From a virus, in IMG/VR virus record IMGVR_UViG_3300005828_000112, positions 1 through 52,128 of that record: 52,128 nt of DNA; one strand, written 5' to 3'. Below, piece after piece: positions 16,194 through 24,279 of this stretch (positions within the stretch are counted from its first letter, which is position 1; every line of letters begins with the position of its first letter). The notes under the pieces were generated by a model. The model searched no databases, had not been told where the DNA came from, and saw only the letters and a list, made by a program, of their open reading frames with translations. The position numbers and the translations under genes were made by a program.

Positions 16194-16595
16194 ATGGCCT
16201 ACATCACGATCGCCGAACTGGATCGGCTGGGCATCACACCCGACGCGCTGTGCGACGTCAGCAACACCGCGAAGCTGGAAGCGATCGAAGCGGCCAGCAG
16301 CGAAGCGGACTCCTACATTTCTTCGCGGTATGTGACACCCCTGGCGACCGTCCCGCTTGTCGTGAAGTTTCACGTCGCGCGTCTGGCTAGCGCGATGCTG
16401 ATCGACGGTCGCGGGCGCCAGGTCGATGGCGACGATCGCACGATCGACATGATGCGCGCAGCGGCGATCAAGTTTTTCGAGCGCGTATCGTCTGGCGTAG
16501 CGACGCTGGGACCCACCGAAGTCGCGCCAGCGGTGATCGAATCACCGGACGTCGACAGCGACGACGATCGCGGCTGGTCGCGGGGATCGGTGTGA
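16194..16595 (+). CDS. Head-tail connector protein, Mu gp36-like (DUF1320)
   Basis: A 133-residue helical protein with the DUF1320 start MAYITIAELDRLGI and the segment AASSEADSYISSRYVTPLAT. Its relatives in Mu-like phages lie between capsid and tail genes and act as connector or adaptor proteins. CAGGAG precedes the ATG. The last residues are acidic, and the stop region overlaps the GTG of the next gene. Confidence 0.85.
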   Translation: MAYITIAELDRLGITPDALCDVSNTAKLEAIEAASSEADSYISSRYVTPLATVPLVVKFHVARLASAMLIDGRGRQVDGDDRTIDMMRAAAIKFFERVSSGVATLGPTEVAPAVIESPDVDSDDDRGWSRGSV

Positions 16596-17086
16596 GTGCT
16601 GGCGGGCGCAAGGTTCGGGCCTGGGCCAAAGCGTTCGGCGACCTGGACGGCGCGCTAAGCGCTATCAGCGGGTCGCTGGCCGAAGAAACCGTGAACCTGA
16701 TCAAGGATGGATTCCGCCACGAAACCGACCCCTATGGCGACCGCTGGACGCCGAAGCAGGCTGCCGATGGCCGCAAGACGCTGTCGGGCCCCACATCGCG
16801 CTTGAAGACCGGCTGGCACGTGCGCGTGCAAGGTGCGTCCGGCTTCATCGTGTCGCCGTCCGTGGAATACGCCGCGCCGCACCAGAACCCGAAGCCTGGA
16901 CCTGGCGGCAAGCTCAAGCGCCCGCGCCGCATGATGGTGCCGACCGCCGAAAAGGGCATCCCGCCGACCTGGTCGCGGGCCTATGCCGAGATCGTGAATG
17001 AACATCTGGGCGCCCTGGGTGTGCCCGAATCAGCGCGCGCGATCGCCGTGCGACGGATCAAGCTGACGGTAGGTGGGGGATCATGA
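16592..17086 (+). CDS. Virion morphogenesis protein, Mu gpG/P2 gpS-like
   Basis: A 164-residue protein. The segment GFRHETDPYGDRWTPKQAAD followed by LKTGWHVRVQGASGFIVSPS is the hallmark of the phage virion morphogenesis family (P2 gpS, Mu gpG), involved in tail completion or head-tail joining. The C-terminus is basic. It starts at a GTG overlapping the end of the DUF1320 gene. Confidence 0.83.
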   Translation: MSAGGRKVRAWAKAFGDLDGALSAISGSLAEETVNLIKDGFRHETDPYGDRWTPKQAADGRKTLSGPTSRLKTGWHVRVQGASGFIVSPSVEYAAPHQNPKPGPGGKLKRPRRMMVPTAEKGIPPTWSRAYAEIVNEHLGALGVPESARAIAVRRIKLTVGGGS

Positions 17087-17628
17087 CGCAGAAGGCCCCA
17101 CTGGGCGCGCTCGAGACAATCTGCGACGCGATCACGACAGCCATGGACGTCGAAGGGCTGCTGACCGCATTCGGCGAACGTGAACGAAGCGTGCACGGGC
17201 GACCGCCGCGGATCGTCTGGGTGCCGACCGGAGGCACACTTGCCAAGCCCGACCGAACGGGTCCTATCAGCTACGCGGGCGGGATCCTCGAGCCCCTGTA
17301 TTCGGGGCTGGTCACGATGGAAGCGCATGTTTGGGCTGCATCGTTCGCGGAGCTCGAAGCGCTTTGGGTGCTGCTGCTGGACACCGCGCGCGATTGTCTG
17401 GGCACTGCATCGGATCCAGGTGCCTTCAGGTTCGACACGCAGATCGAACGCGCGGGCCGGTCGCATGGCGACTGGGAAAAGCTCACGCAGCTGTTCACCT
17501 GGGATCTGAACCTGACGCAGATCAATGAGAACACCGTTCCCGACGGCACGATCACGAACAAGCGCGCGCTGACGATCGCGACCTTCACGCACACGTGTTC
17601 GCTGGATCTGAACCTTCCGATCCCATGA
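17083..17628 (+). CDS. Putative tail terminator or tail completion protein
   Basis: A 181-residue protein. After an N-terminal helix, a strand-rich domain ends in a segment that reads as the outer strand of a ring protein (LTIATFTHTCSLDLNLPIP). Tail terminators of myoviruses are of this size and lie directly after gpG-like genes. The ATG overlaps the preceding stop as ATGA. The assignment rests on position and general composition, not on a family motif. Confidence 0.5.
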   Translation: MTQKAPLGALETICDAITTAMDVEGLLTAFGERERSVHGRPPRIVWVPTGGTLAKPDRTGPISYAGGILEPLYSGLVTMEAHVWAASFAELEALWVLLLDTARDCLGTASDPGAFRFDTQIERAGRSHGDWEKLTQLFTWDLNLTQINENTVPDGTITNKRALTIATFTHTCSLDLNLPIP

Positions 17629-17637
17629 TGCAATCGA

Positions 17638-18048
17638 ATGCGCCTGATCAACCCACCAGTAAGGCCGCTTGTTCGGTCTGCCGATTGTCCCCCATCGCTT
17701 GTTGTCGGCGAAGCTGTCTCGATCTCGGCGGCGAAGGTGGGCCGGCGTCTGGTCGTCGAGCGGTTCGACCCGTTTCATTCTGACGTGACGACCTTCCGGC
17801 CCGCGATCGGGGTCTGCACCGCGAAGCTCACCAGCACGACATGCCGCGTGCAGCTCTGGGGCATCCTGCGCGGCATCTACACCGGGCTGATCCCTGGCCG
17901 GCGGTACGTTCTGGACGCTTCGGCGCTGCCCGCGATCTACGTCCCCGCGCCCGTCGGCGGGATCGCGTGGTCGATGCCGATCGGGATCGCGACCAGCACG
18001 GATGAGATCATGATTTCCCCGCAGGCGCCCAGCGCACGGCGGGTCTGA
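17638..18048 (+). CDS. Small beta-rich structural protein
   Basis: A 136-residue protein. Its second half (VQLWGILRGIYTGLIPGRRY, then ALPAIYVPAPVGGIAWSMPI) is a strand-and-turn pattern seen at the C-terminal ends of phage fibre and capsid-fibre proteins, where a GLxPGxxYxLD segment forms a small beta barrel. The same kind of ending occurs in the gene at 18620. It opens a block of about fourteen small genes between the connector and sheath genes. Confidence 0.5.
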   Translation: MRLINPPVRPLVRSADCPPSLVVGEAVSISAAKVGRRLVVERFDPFHSDVTTFRPAIGVCTAKLTSTTCRVQLWGILRGIYTGLIPGRRYVLDASALPAIYVPAPVGGIAWSMPIGIATSTDEIMISPQAPSARRV

Positions 18049-18065
18049 TGGACGCGGAGCGATGC

Positions 18066-18569
18066 ATGGTCACGAAGGCGAAGAAGGCGACAAGAACGCC
18101 CGCGAAGCGGGCACCGAAGAAGACTTCGACCGGGGGCAAGCGCAAGCCAGCACCAAACGGTGTGGATCCATCTGGGATCCTGCAGCTTGTCGAAGCGGGC
18201 AATGACTACGACATCGCGGGGCCCGACGTGCGCGACGGGATGGTCTACCTCAGCAGCCAGGACCTGGCCGCGCTTGAACTGGCGCGCATGCGTCGCCAGA
18301 CGGAGCACGACCGCGCGGAGCTGATCGAACTTCGGGAAGCCCAGGCGAAGGCCAGCTACGAAGCCGCGCAGCGGGCCTATGCAGCGACGCGCGGCGCGCT
18401 CGAGAATGACCGCAAGCGAAGCCGCCTGGATCTGGCTGCGCAGGTGCGCGCCTATGACGAACTGAAGGAGGCCATGGCGAAGCGCTACGCGATCGACTTC
18501 GACCAGGTCACCTATGACGACAAGACCGGCAAGCTGTTCCTCGGTGATGCGCCCATCGCCGCGGGCTGA
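18066..18569 (+). CDS. Lysine-rich coiled-coil protein
   Basis: A 167-residue protein. The first 35 residues are rich in Lys, Ala and Thr, like a disordered DNA- or surface-binding tail; residues about 75-145 form a long charged helix, probably a coiled coil. GGAG precedes this ATG well, while another ATG at 18048 overlaps the previous stop. Likely a virion or assembly protein by location; function unknown. Confidence 0.5.
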   Translation: MVTKAKKATRTPAKRAPKKTSTGGKRKPAPNGVDPSGILQLVEAGNDYDIAGPDVRDGMVYLSSQDLAALELARMRRQTEHDRAELIELREAQAKASYEAAQRAYAATRGALENDRKRSRLDLAAQVRAYDELKEAMAKRYAIDFDQVTYDDKTGKLFLGDAPIAAG

Positions 18570-18619
18570 ACGTAACCAAGTGCCCGCCAGACGGGCCCAG
18601 ATCAGGGGGATGAGTCCAG

Positions 18620-19828
18620 ATGGCACTACGTAGACCATTGTTCCAGCACGCGACCGGCTACTTCGAAGAGCTCGGGTCCGACGGCATCGACATGAACAGC
18701 CAGGCGATCTCGAATCTCCTGGATCCTGTTCTGGCGCAGGATGCCGCGACCAAGGCCTACGTCGATGCAGTCGCGACTGGGCTCGATCTGAAGGCTTCAG
18801 TGCGCGTGCTGCTGGGCGACACCAGCGGCTACACGGCAGCAGGCTCTGGCGTGGGCGCCACGCTGACCAGCGCCGACGACAACACCGCGAACAACACACA
18901 TGACGGCGTGCTGCTGGTCGTGGGAAACCGCGTGCTCGTCGCCCAGACCGGCGGCAACCTGACGACGCCAGACGCCGACAATGGCATCTACGTCGTGACC
19001 ACGCTGGCGGACGGCGCGGGTCAGGAGCTGGTTCTCACCCGCGCCAGCGACTTCGACGTCAACGCGGAAGTGACCGCGGGGGCCTTCACGTTCGTCACCG
19101 AGGGCACGACGTACGCCGATACCGGCTGGGTGCTGGTCACGAACGATCCGATCACCGTCGACACGACCGCGCTTCAGTTCAGTCAGTTCTCGTCGGCGAC
19201 CGCGAAGAGTTACGGCGCTGGTCTGTCCGACACCGCGAACGTGATCGATGTCGAGCTCGACACCGCAGCGGATGCCCAAAGCGCCGGTTCCGGAGGCGGC
19301 AGCTCCGGTCTGGAGTTTGATGCAGCTGGCGCGGCTGGTCAGCTGCGCGCAGCGGTCAACGCGACCGCGGGCCTCCAGCGCACGGGTACCGGCCTCGGGG
19401 TCAAGCTGAACGGGACCACGCTGGCAAGCGCTGCGGGCGGCCTATCGGTCGATCATTCGCCGCGCGTGCAGGATGGCTACGTGTCAGCCGAAGCGCTGAC
19501 GCAGTATCACCCGGTCGCGATGTCCACGACCGTGGATCGCGTGCAGCAGGCGCGCGGGAATGATGATGCTCGAGCCAAGTGCATCGGACTCGGCATCACG
19601 ACTGCAGGCGCCGCAGCCGTTGCTGTCGAAGTCGTAAAGGATGGCGTGGTCGCTGGCGCCATCGCTGGCGCGACCGCTGGCGATATCTTCTACATCGCAG
19701 CAGCGGGCGGACTGAGCGCCGCGAACACGCCACCAGCTGGCGGAAACCGCGTGATCCAGGTCGGCATCGCGAAGAACGCGACCGACCTGATCGTGCAGAT
19801 CATCGACTATGGCAAAAAGGCCGCCTAG
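18620..19828 (+). CDS. Fibre-like structural protein
   Basis: A 402-residue protein. Residues about 25-55 (NSQAISNLLDPVLAQDAATK) are the usual start of fibre modules that join to a virion through a short trimeric stalk. Residues about 60-200 form a strand-rich domain with NGIYVVTTL and RASDFDVNAEVTAGAF; a related domain occurs in the tail fibre at 37154. A Gly/Ala-rich middle with repeats follows. The last 90 residues (GDIFYIAAAGGLSAANTPPA, then IQVGIAKNATDLIVQII) resemble a capsid-fibre end domain. Its place before the sheath gene suggests a head or collar fibre rather than a tail fibre. Confidence 0.65.
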   Translation: MALRRPLFQHATGYFEELGSDGIDMNSQAISNLLDPVLAQDAATKAYVDAVATGLDLKASVRVLLGDTSGYTAAGSGVGATLTSADDNTANNTHDGVLLVVGNRVLVAQTGGNLTTPDADNGIYVVTTLADGAGQELVLTRASDFDVNAEVTAGAFTFVTEGTTYADTGWVLVTNDPITVDTTALQFSQFSSATAKSYGAGLSDTANVIDVELDTAADAQSAGSGGGSSGLEFDAAGAAGQLRAAVNATAGLQRTGTGLGVKLNGTTLASAAGGLSVDHSPRVQDGYVSAEALTQYHPVAMSTTVDRVQQARGNDDARAKCIGLGITTAGAAAVAVEVVKDGVVAGAIAGATAGDIFYIAAAGGLSAANTPPAGGNRVIQVGIAKNATDLIVQIIDYGKKAA

Positions 19829-19881
19829 TTAGTCGGCCCGGCTTGCACAGTCACCTTTGGTGACACGCAAAAAGGGCGCGA

Positions 19882-19957
19882 TGCAGGGTAGGCAAGCGGT
19901 CAAGCCTCCGCGCTAAACACGCGGTGATCGCCGGTTCGATTCCGGCCCCTGCAGCCA
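19882..19957 (+). tRNA. tRNA with AAA anticodon, CCA encoded
   Basis: These 76 bases fold as a full cloverleaf. The acceptor TGCAGGG pairs with CCCTGCA, the D stem is GGC/GCC with GG in the loop, and the anticodon stem is CCGCG/CGCGG. The T stem is GCCGG/CCGGC with loop TTCGATT, the discriminator is G, and CCA is encoded. All standard tertiary positions are present (T8, A14, G15-C48, GG, TTC, A58). The anticodon loop CTAAACA gives anticodon AAA (codon UUU, Phe), but A34 and a pyrimidine at 37 are very unusual. The U1-A72 pair and G73 resemble tRNA-Gln. Amino-acid identity is therefore uncertain. It lies inside the late operon between two structural genes. Confidence 0.8.
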
Positions 19958-19973
19958 TTGAACGGAGCAGCCC

Positions 19974-20267
19974 ATGTCCATCGGTCCAGATCGCGTTCGC
20001 CCGCTGAAGCTCGAAGACACGGGGACGGGCACGCAGACCGATCTTTTCCCGACGTCGCTGAACAAGAACGAAGACGCGATCGAATGTCGCGGCGTCGTGA
20101 TGCAGGACGCCTCGAGCAATGACGCGCTGGTGTACGTGGCGCGCGAAGGCAACGATCTGATCTTCCGCGATATCACGACTGGGATCTCCTACACGCTGAC
20201 CGACCTAGTCGGCGGCGCAGCCATCGATCCGGGCTTCCGAAGGCATTTTCTCCTGATGGGCGCATGA
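19974..20267 (+). CDS. Small structural-region protein
   Basis: A 97-residue protein, strand-rich, with the segment VVMQDASSNDALVYVAREGN followed by LIFRDITTG. The style is that of small phage fibre-attachment or decoration proteins. GGAG lies before the ATG, 17 bases after the tRNA. No family recognised. The stop overlaps the next start. Confidence 0.5.
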   Translation: MSIGPDRVRPLKLEDTGTGTQTDLFPTSLNKNEDAIECRGVVMQDASSNDALVYVAREGNDLIFRDITTGISYTLTDLVGGAAIDPGFRRHFLLMGA

Positions 20268-20485
20268 ACATGACCGCTGACGAAAAGCAGGCCGCACTGG
20301 CGACGAAGGCGCAGACGATGCTGGCATCGCTGCGCGAGACGATCGGCGAAGTCGCGGGCGACCTGAAGGGCGCGCCGCAGGTGCGCGTGGTCGTGCCGAA
20401 GTCACTCTGGCCCTGGGATGACGTGGACGAAATGGAATTTGCCGACGGCAGCGGCGGCGCGTTCAAGTACGTCAGGAGCCGCTGA
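20264..20485 (+). CDS. Small hypothetical protein
   Basis: A 73-residue protein: an N-terminal helix of about 35 residues, then two strands (QVRVVVPKSLWPWDDVDE) and a Gly-rich turn. It overlaps both neighbours by a few bases (ATGA before; shared A after), so it is co-translated with them. Probably a minor virion or assembly protein by location. Confidence 0.45.
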   Translation: MNMTADEKQAALATKAQTMLASLRETIGEVAGDLKGAPQVRVVVPKSLWPWDDVDEMEFADGSGGAFKYVRSR

Positions 20486-20814
20486 TGGCCGAAGCCCTGA
20501 AGGTGCTCGGTCAGCTGGACATCCCAGCGACCACGCTGAGCACGCTTTACACCGTGCCCGCTGCGACCAGCGCGACGGTGTCATCGCTGGTCATCGCGAA
20601 CCGAACGAGCTCAAGTAAGACCTTCCGCGCGTCCGTGGCTGTCGCGGGCGCTGCCGACGATCCGAAGCAATACCTGTTTTACGATGTGCAGCTCGGCAAG
20701 AACGAAAGCTTCAGCGCGACGCTGGGCCTCACGCTGGGCGCGGCTGACGTCGTGCGCGTCTATGCCAGCGGCGCTGGCCTCAGCGCAAACCTGTTCGGCG
20801 TCCAGGTGACCTGA
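20485..20814 (+). CDS. Small beta-sandwich structural protein
   Basis: A 109-residue strand-rich protein with the pattern LYTVPAATSATVSSLVIANR, then SKTFRASVAVAG and a C-terminal VVRVYASGAGLSANLFGVQV. Similar YxVPAxxxxTxxxxxxxN modules occur at the end of the gene at 20814 and in the gene at 22049, so these look like members of one local family of virion surface modules. Function is inferred from context. Confidence 0.55.
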   Translation: MAEALKVLGQLDIPATTLSTLYTVPAATSATVSSLVIANRTSSSKTFRASVAVAGAADDPKQYLFYDVQLGKNESFSATLGLTLGAADVVRVYASGAGLSANLFGVQVT

Positions 20815-22043
20815 TGGCTGCTGGATCGACGACGACCCCGGTGCGGGTCAAGGATGACAACGGCGACACCCAGGGGTCGGCGGCGAACCCGCTTCGCACT
20901 GATCCGACCGGGTCGACGACGCAGCCCATCAGCGCTGCTTCGCTGCCCCTTCCGGCTGGGGCGGCGACCGAAGCGACGCTGGCTGCCATCAGCACGAACA
21001 CGCCCGCCGTCGGTCAAACGACCATGGCGGCGAGCTCACCCGTCACCATCGCCAGCGACCAAACGGCGGTCGCGTCGAAGAATGCCGCGGCCAGCCAGGT
21101 CGACGGGCACAGCTCGAGCATCGGCGCGACCACGGACGCCGACACCGCGAACACCGTCATCGGACGGCTGAAGCAGGTGATCACCCGTCTGGCCGGCGGC
21201 TTGCCCGCTGCCCTGGTGGGGGGGCGCCTAGATTCGAACATCGGCGCATGGCTCGGAAGCACAGCGCCCACGGTCGCGCAGAAGGCGATGGCTGCATCCG
21301 TGCCAGTCGTGGTCGCCAGCGACCAGACTGCGGTCGCGTCGAAGAACGCCGCGGCCAGCCAGGTCGACGGGCACAGCTCGAGCATCGGTGCGACCACGGA
21401 CGCCGACACAGCGAACACCGTCATCGGGCGGCTGAAGCAGCAGGTGACGAAGCTGGCGGGCGGCCTTCCCGCCGCGCTGGTCGGCGGACGGCTCGATATC
21501 AACCTGGGATCGTGGCTGGGCGCGACAACGCCGACCGTCGGTCAAAAGGCAATGGCGGCGTCGATCCCCGTGGCGATGGCGTCGAACCAAACGGCGACAC
21601 CCACGAAAATCGAAGACGGTCAGGGCTCGGGCCGCCTTGCTGCTGTCGATTCGTCCTATCGTCTGCTGGTCAGCGCGAACGCGACCGTGATCCCGCCCGC
21701 TTCGGTCGCTGTCGAAGTCGAAGCGATCAGCAGTCTCACCGGAACAGCGGACAGCGTTTACGTCGTGCCTTCGGCGAAGCAGCTCACGATCACGCGCTTC
21801 GCTGGTGGATCCGAAGGTAACTCGGGCAAGGTGTCGAAGGTTTCGCTGTTCTATGACCCTGCAGGCACCGGCACCGGGATGACGTTGATCCGTGCGATGT
21901 ATCTCGGGACGACGAACTGGGAATTTGGGCTCGACTACAAAGTGCTAGGCGACGGGACGAAGGCGATCCGCATGCGGCGCGAACGCCTGGACGGCGCAGC
22001 TGATGAAGTCGCGGGCTTCTGGTCTGGCTTCCGGGATGTGTGA
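20814..22043 (+). CDS. Repeat-containing fibre protein
   Basis: A 409-residue protein rich in Ala, Thr and Ser. Residues about 65-240 contain two tandem copies of an 88-residue unit (for example DQTAVASKNAAASQVDGHSS occurs twice, and GGLPAALVGGRLD twice) plus a partial third copy; the DNA period is 264 bases. The last 120 residues form a different, strand-rich domain beginning SVAVEVEAISSLTGTADSVY, like the modules of neighbouring genes. This layout (short head, repeated shaft, end domain) suggests a thin fibre on the virion. It starts by overlapping the previous gene. Confidence 0.65.
   Translation: MAAGSTTTPVRVKDDNGDTQGSAANPLRTDPTGSTTQPISAASLPLPAGAATEATLAAISTNTPAVGQTTMAASSPVTIASDQTAVASKNAAASQVDGHSSSIGATTDADTANTVIGRLKQVITRLAGGLPAALVGGRLDSNIGAWLGSTAPTVAQKAMAASVPVVVASDQTAVASKNAAASQVDGHSSSIGATTDADTANTVIGRLKQQVTKLAGGLPAALVGGRLDINLGSWLGATTPTVGQKAMAASIPVAMASNQTATPTKIEDGQGSGRLAAVDSSYRLLVSANATVIPPASVAVEVEAISSLTGTADSVYVVPSAKQLTITRFAGGSEGNSGKVSKVSLFYDPAGTGTGMTLIRAMYLGTTNWEFGLDYKVLGDGTKAIRMRRERLDGAADEVAGFWSGFRDV
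21051..21578 (+). repeat. Two tandem 264-bp coding repeats
   Basis: Copy 1 begins at the GCCAGCGACC near 21051 and copy 2 at 21315, an offset of exactly 264 bases (88 codons). The copies are nearly identical over their first 110 bases or so and drift toward the 3' end. A degenerate third copy starts near 21579. In-frame length keeps the protein intact, so copy number could vary. Confidence 0.85.
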
Positions 22044-22048
22044 CGACC

Positions 22049-22396
22049 ATGGCTAGGGAATCGATCAAGGTGATGGCCGCGGGCGACGTCGCGAAGAAGA
22101 CGGGCAGCAGTGCCACGAAGGTCGAAACGACCTACGAAGTGCCAGCCGGTCGCACGCTGCGCCTATCGCGCATCACCGTCGGCTATGAGCACTCGGTCAA
22201 CGAAGTGCGCGTCGAAGTGCTCTCGCGCGATGGTGCGACCGACACGATGATCGCCGTAGGCTACGCGTCGGGCACCGTTTCGCAGTTCGCGGTCGAAGGG
22301 GACATCCCCGAAGGAGAGCTCGTCGTCATTCGCCGGGTGAACGGTGATCCAACGGATCTGCACATGACCTGCACCGTCGAAGGGATTCTTCTATGA
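22049..22396 (+). CDS. Small beta-rich structural protein
   Basis: A 115-residue strand-rich protein starting MARESIKVMAAGDVAKKTGS, with the segment TTYEVPAGRTLRLSRITVGY that matches the YxVPAxxxxTxxxxxxxN-type module of two preceding genes. An upstream in-frame GTG at 22040 overlaps the previous stop and is an alternative start. Probable virion surface protein by context. Confidence 0.5.
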   Translation: MARESIKVMAAGDVAKKTGSSATKVETTYEVPAGRTLRLSRITVGYEHSVNEVRVEVLSRDGATDTMIAVGYASGTVSQFAVEGDIPEGELVVIRRVNGDPTDLHMTCTVEGILL

Positions 22397-23109
22397 GTCG
22401 CGCGCCGCACACAGAAGACGGGCGCGTGATGGTGCAGCCCGTCACGCTGGATCGCCAGCTATGGCACTGGTACCACTCGGCGGGTGACGTGCTGGGCGGC
22501 GCGCGCGGCGGCGATACGTCGTTTGAGCTGCAGGTCACAGCGGGCAGCCCCGACGCGTCCCTGCAGTGGGCTTACAATGACTGGGTCGAAATGGCCGGCG
22601 GCGTCGCGTTCTACCGTGGCGCAGACCTGGGCGATCACGTGTCCTTCAAGCTGCTTTTCCCCGCATCGGTCGGCTCGAGCACGCCCGGAACGGGTAACGC
22701 GAACAAGGTAGCGATCGGGGGCGGAGCCAACATGTTCGTCCCCGCTGCTGGCGATGGCGACTGGACGCTGACGCTGGATGATCGCGACAGCGTCGTCCCG
22801 GTGCCCGCGACAAACGAAACCGGGTACTGGGAATGGGACTGGCCCGACGAAGGCGTCGGGACGGTCAGCGCTGGGGCGGCTGGGGCCAGCTTCTATAACC
22901 TGTTCGACTTCGCGATCGATCCCGCGACGCGATTCATACCGCGCGTGAACCTGCTGGGCGCAGGCGAAGCGCGCTTCCTTCCCGAGAACGTGCATCCGAC
23001 CGACGTTCTTCCGCACTGGCGGCTGCGATGCGATCTGCACCATGCGGGCGGGGGCCAGACGCTGGATCTGGTCTGGCATGTGGTCGCCGCGCGCAAGGCT
23101 GCCACGTGA
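22393..23109 (+). CDS. Hypothetical virion protein
   Basis: A 238-residue protein, strand-rich and rich in Trp, Gly and Asp (WAYNDWVEMAGGVAFYRGAD; later ETGYWEWDWPDE). This composition is typical of globular beta-sandwich domains of phage baseplate or head-fibre proteins, some of which bind carbohydrate. No family recognised. The start overlaps the upstream stop as ATGA. Confidence 0.5.
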   Translation: MSRAPHTEDGRVMVQPVTLDRQLWHWYHSAGDVLGGARGGDTSFELQVTAGSPDASLQWAYNDWVEMAGGVAFYRGADLGDHVSFKLLFPASVGSSTPGTGNANKVAIGGGANMFVPAAGDGDWTLTLDDRDSVVPVPATNETGYWEWDWPDEGVGTVSAGAAGASFYNLFDFAIDPATRFIPRVNLLGAGEARFLPENVHPTDVLPHWRLRCDLHHAGGGQTLDLVWHVVAARKAAT

Positions 23110-23474
23110 ACACCCGCGGCATGACGAAGGCGACCCTCGCGACGGTCGTGGCTGGATTGATCGCGTATGACGTTTGGGCCTACCTCGAGCCCCAGGAAGG
23201 CGACACGATCAGCGAAGTCGCACTGGCTGCAGCCCGACGCTGGCCCGTGCTTCCCTGGGCCTTCGGCGCGTTCGCGGCGCATCTGTTCTGGCCCAGCGCG
23301 GCCCCGCGCAGCACCGGGGCGAAGTTTGCTGGGCTCGGGGGGCTGCTGGCCATCGCTGGCGCCGCATCCTGGGCCGATCTGGGCGGCGTTCATCCAGGGC
23401 TGGCCATCGTGGTCGGCCTGGCGTCTGGGCGCCTGCTGTGGCCCCAGACGAAGGCGCAGGAGCCGAAGTCATGA
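23106..23474 (+). CDS. Small membrane protein, possible holin
   Basis: A 122-residue protein read from a GTG overlapping the previous stop. It has three likely membrane segments: about 8-24 (TLATVVAGLIAYDVWAY), about 48-65 and about 73-108. The segment GDTISEVALAAARRWPVLPW followed by an AHLFWP box is one I associate with small membrane proteins in many phages, some annotated as holins. It lies far from the endolysin and spanin genes, so a holin role is uncertain; it could also be a late membrane protein linked to assembly. Confidence 0.55.
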   Translation: MNTRGMTKATLATVVAGLIAYDVWAYLEPQEGDTISEVALAAARRWPVLPWAFGAFAAHLFWPSAAPRSTGAKFAGLGGLLAIAGAASWADLGGVHPGLAIVVGLASGRLLWPQTKAQEPKS

Positions 23475-24046
23475 GCGCACGCGCATCGATCGGCGAACTA
23501 TCCGAGCTCGCCTTCACGCTTCTGGATGATGACGGCGTGACCCCGATCGTGGGGGCTGTCGGCGGCGACTTCACCGCGGTCGCGCTGGTGGGCAGCGTGC
23601 TATCCGCGCAGCCCGTGACGGTCAGCGAAAGCGCGCAGGCGGGCGTCTACGTCGCGGAGCTGACGCCCGACGTTCCGGGGCGCTGGCTGGCGCGCGTCAT
23701 CCACGACGAAACGGGCCAGGTGCACGAATGCCAGATCGACGTGGGCGGCGATGCGATCGCCCATTCGATGGCTGTCATCGAAGGGTCGACGGTCTACATC
23801 GAGTCCTGGCTGCAGCGCGACGGTGAGGGGGTCATCGCGACGACGTCCTGCACGGTGGTCATCTACGATCGCGATGGTGCAGTCGTGGCAAGTACGTCGA
23901 GCATGTCACCGGACGCGCGCGGTCACTTCACGATGTCCAGCGCGATCGCATTGACGGCAAACCGCCCTTACAACGTGATCACGACGATCGCCGACGCACG
24001 CGGCAGCGTGCGCAGCTACGAAGGGCTCGCAACGGTTCAGGGATGA
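23471..24046 (+). CDS. Hypothetical structural protein with Ig-like strands
   Basis: A 191-residue protein with two strand-rich halves. The second (STVYIESWLQRDGEGVIATT, then VVIYDRDGAVV and PYNVITTIADARGSVRSYEG) reads as an Ig-like beta sandwich, common in phage virion proteins. The start overlaps the membrane-protein stop as ATGA, and the end overlaps the next small gene. No enzymatic motif visible. Confidence 0.5.
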   Translation: MSARASIGELSELAFTLLDDDGVTPIVGAVGGDFTAVALVGSVLSAQPVTVSESAQAGVYVAELTPDVPGRWLARVIHDETGQVHECQIDVGGDAIAHSMAVIEGSTVYIESWLQRDGEGVIATTSCTVVIYDRDGAVVASTSSMSPDARGHFTMSSAIALTANRPYNVITTIADARGSVRSYEGLATVQG

Positions 24047-24279
24047 TCGGGATCTGCAAAACGGGCGTGCTGTTCTACCAGCCGCTGCTCGAGCCCGCGG
24101 TCGTGACCGCTGTCGACTTCGCGATCGAAGTCGTGGAGCAGCCGGTCGTCGACGTCGTCGCGGTCGCTGATGATGTCGTCGTCGACGTGCTGGCCGCTGC
24201 GCCCATCGAGCTCGAAGTGAACGACCCCGAAGCCATCGTGATCGCCGATGGCGATATCGACCTGGAAGGTGAGTGCTGA
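24043..24279 (+). CDS. Small Val/Asp-rich acidic protein
   Basis: A 78-residue protein dominated by Val, Asp, Glu and Ala (for example VVDVVAVADDVVVDVLAAAP). There is a hydrophobic start but no clear membrane segment. It overlaps its upstream neighbour as ATGA and ends directly before the next ATG. The composition is odd beside its neighbours, and no function can be proposed. The coding call rests on tight packing. Confidence 0.4.
   Translation: MIGICKTGVLFYQPLLEPAVVTAVDFAIEVVEQPVVDVVAVADDVVVDVLAAAPIELEVNDPEAIVIADGDIDLEGEC

Noticed and set aside
19850-19864. GTCACC-TTT-GGTGAC hairpin as a terminator before the tRNA
   Set aside because: Only six pairs, and followed by A rather than T residues on the plus strand; it might be a processing signal, but nothing supports that.
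19882-19957. tRNA as a phage attachment site
   Set aside because: No integrase gene was found in the window, and the tRNA is complete and lies inside a structural operon, not beside an integrase.
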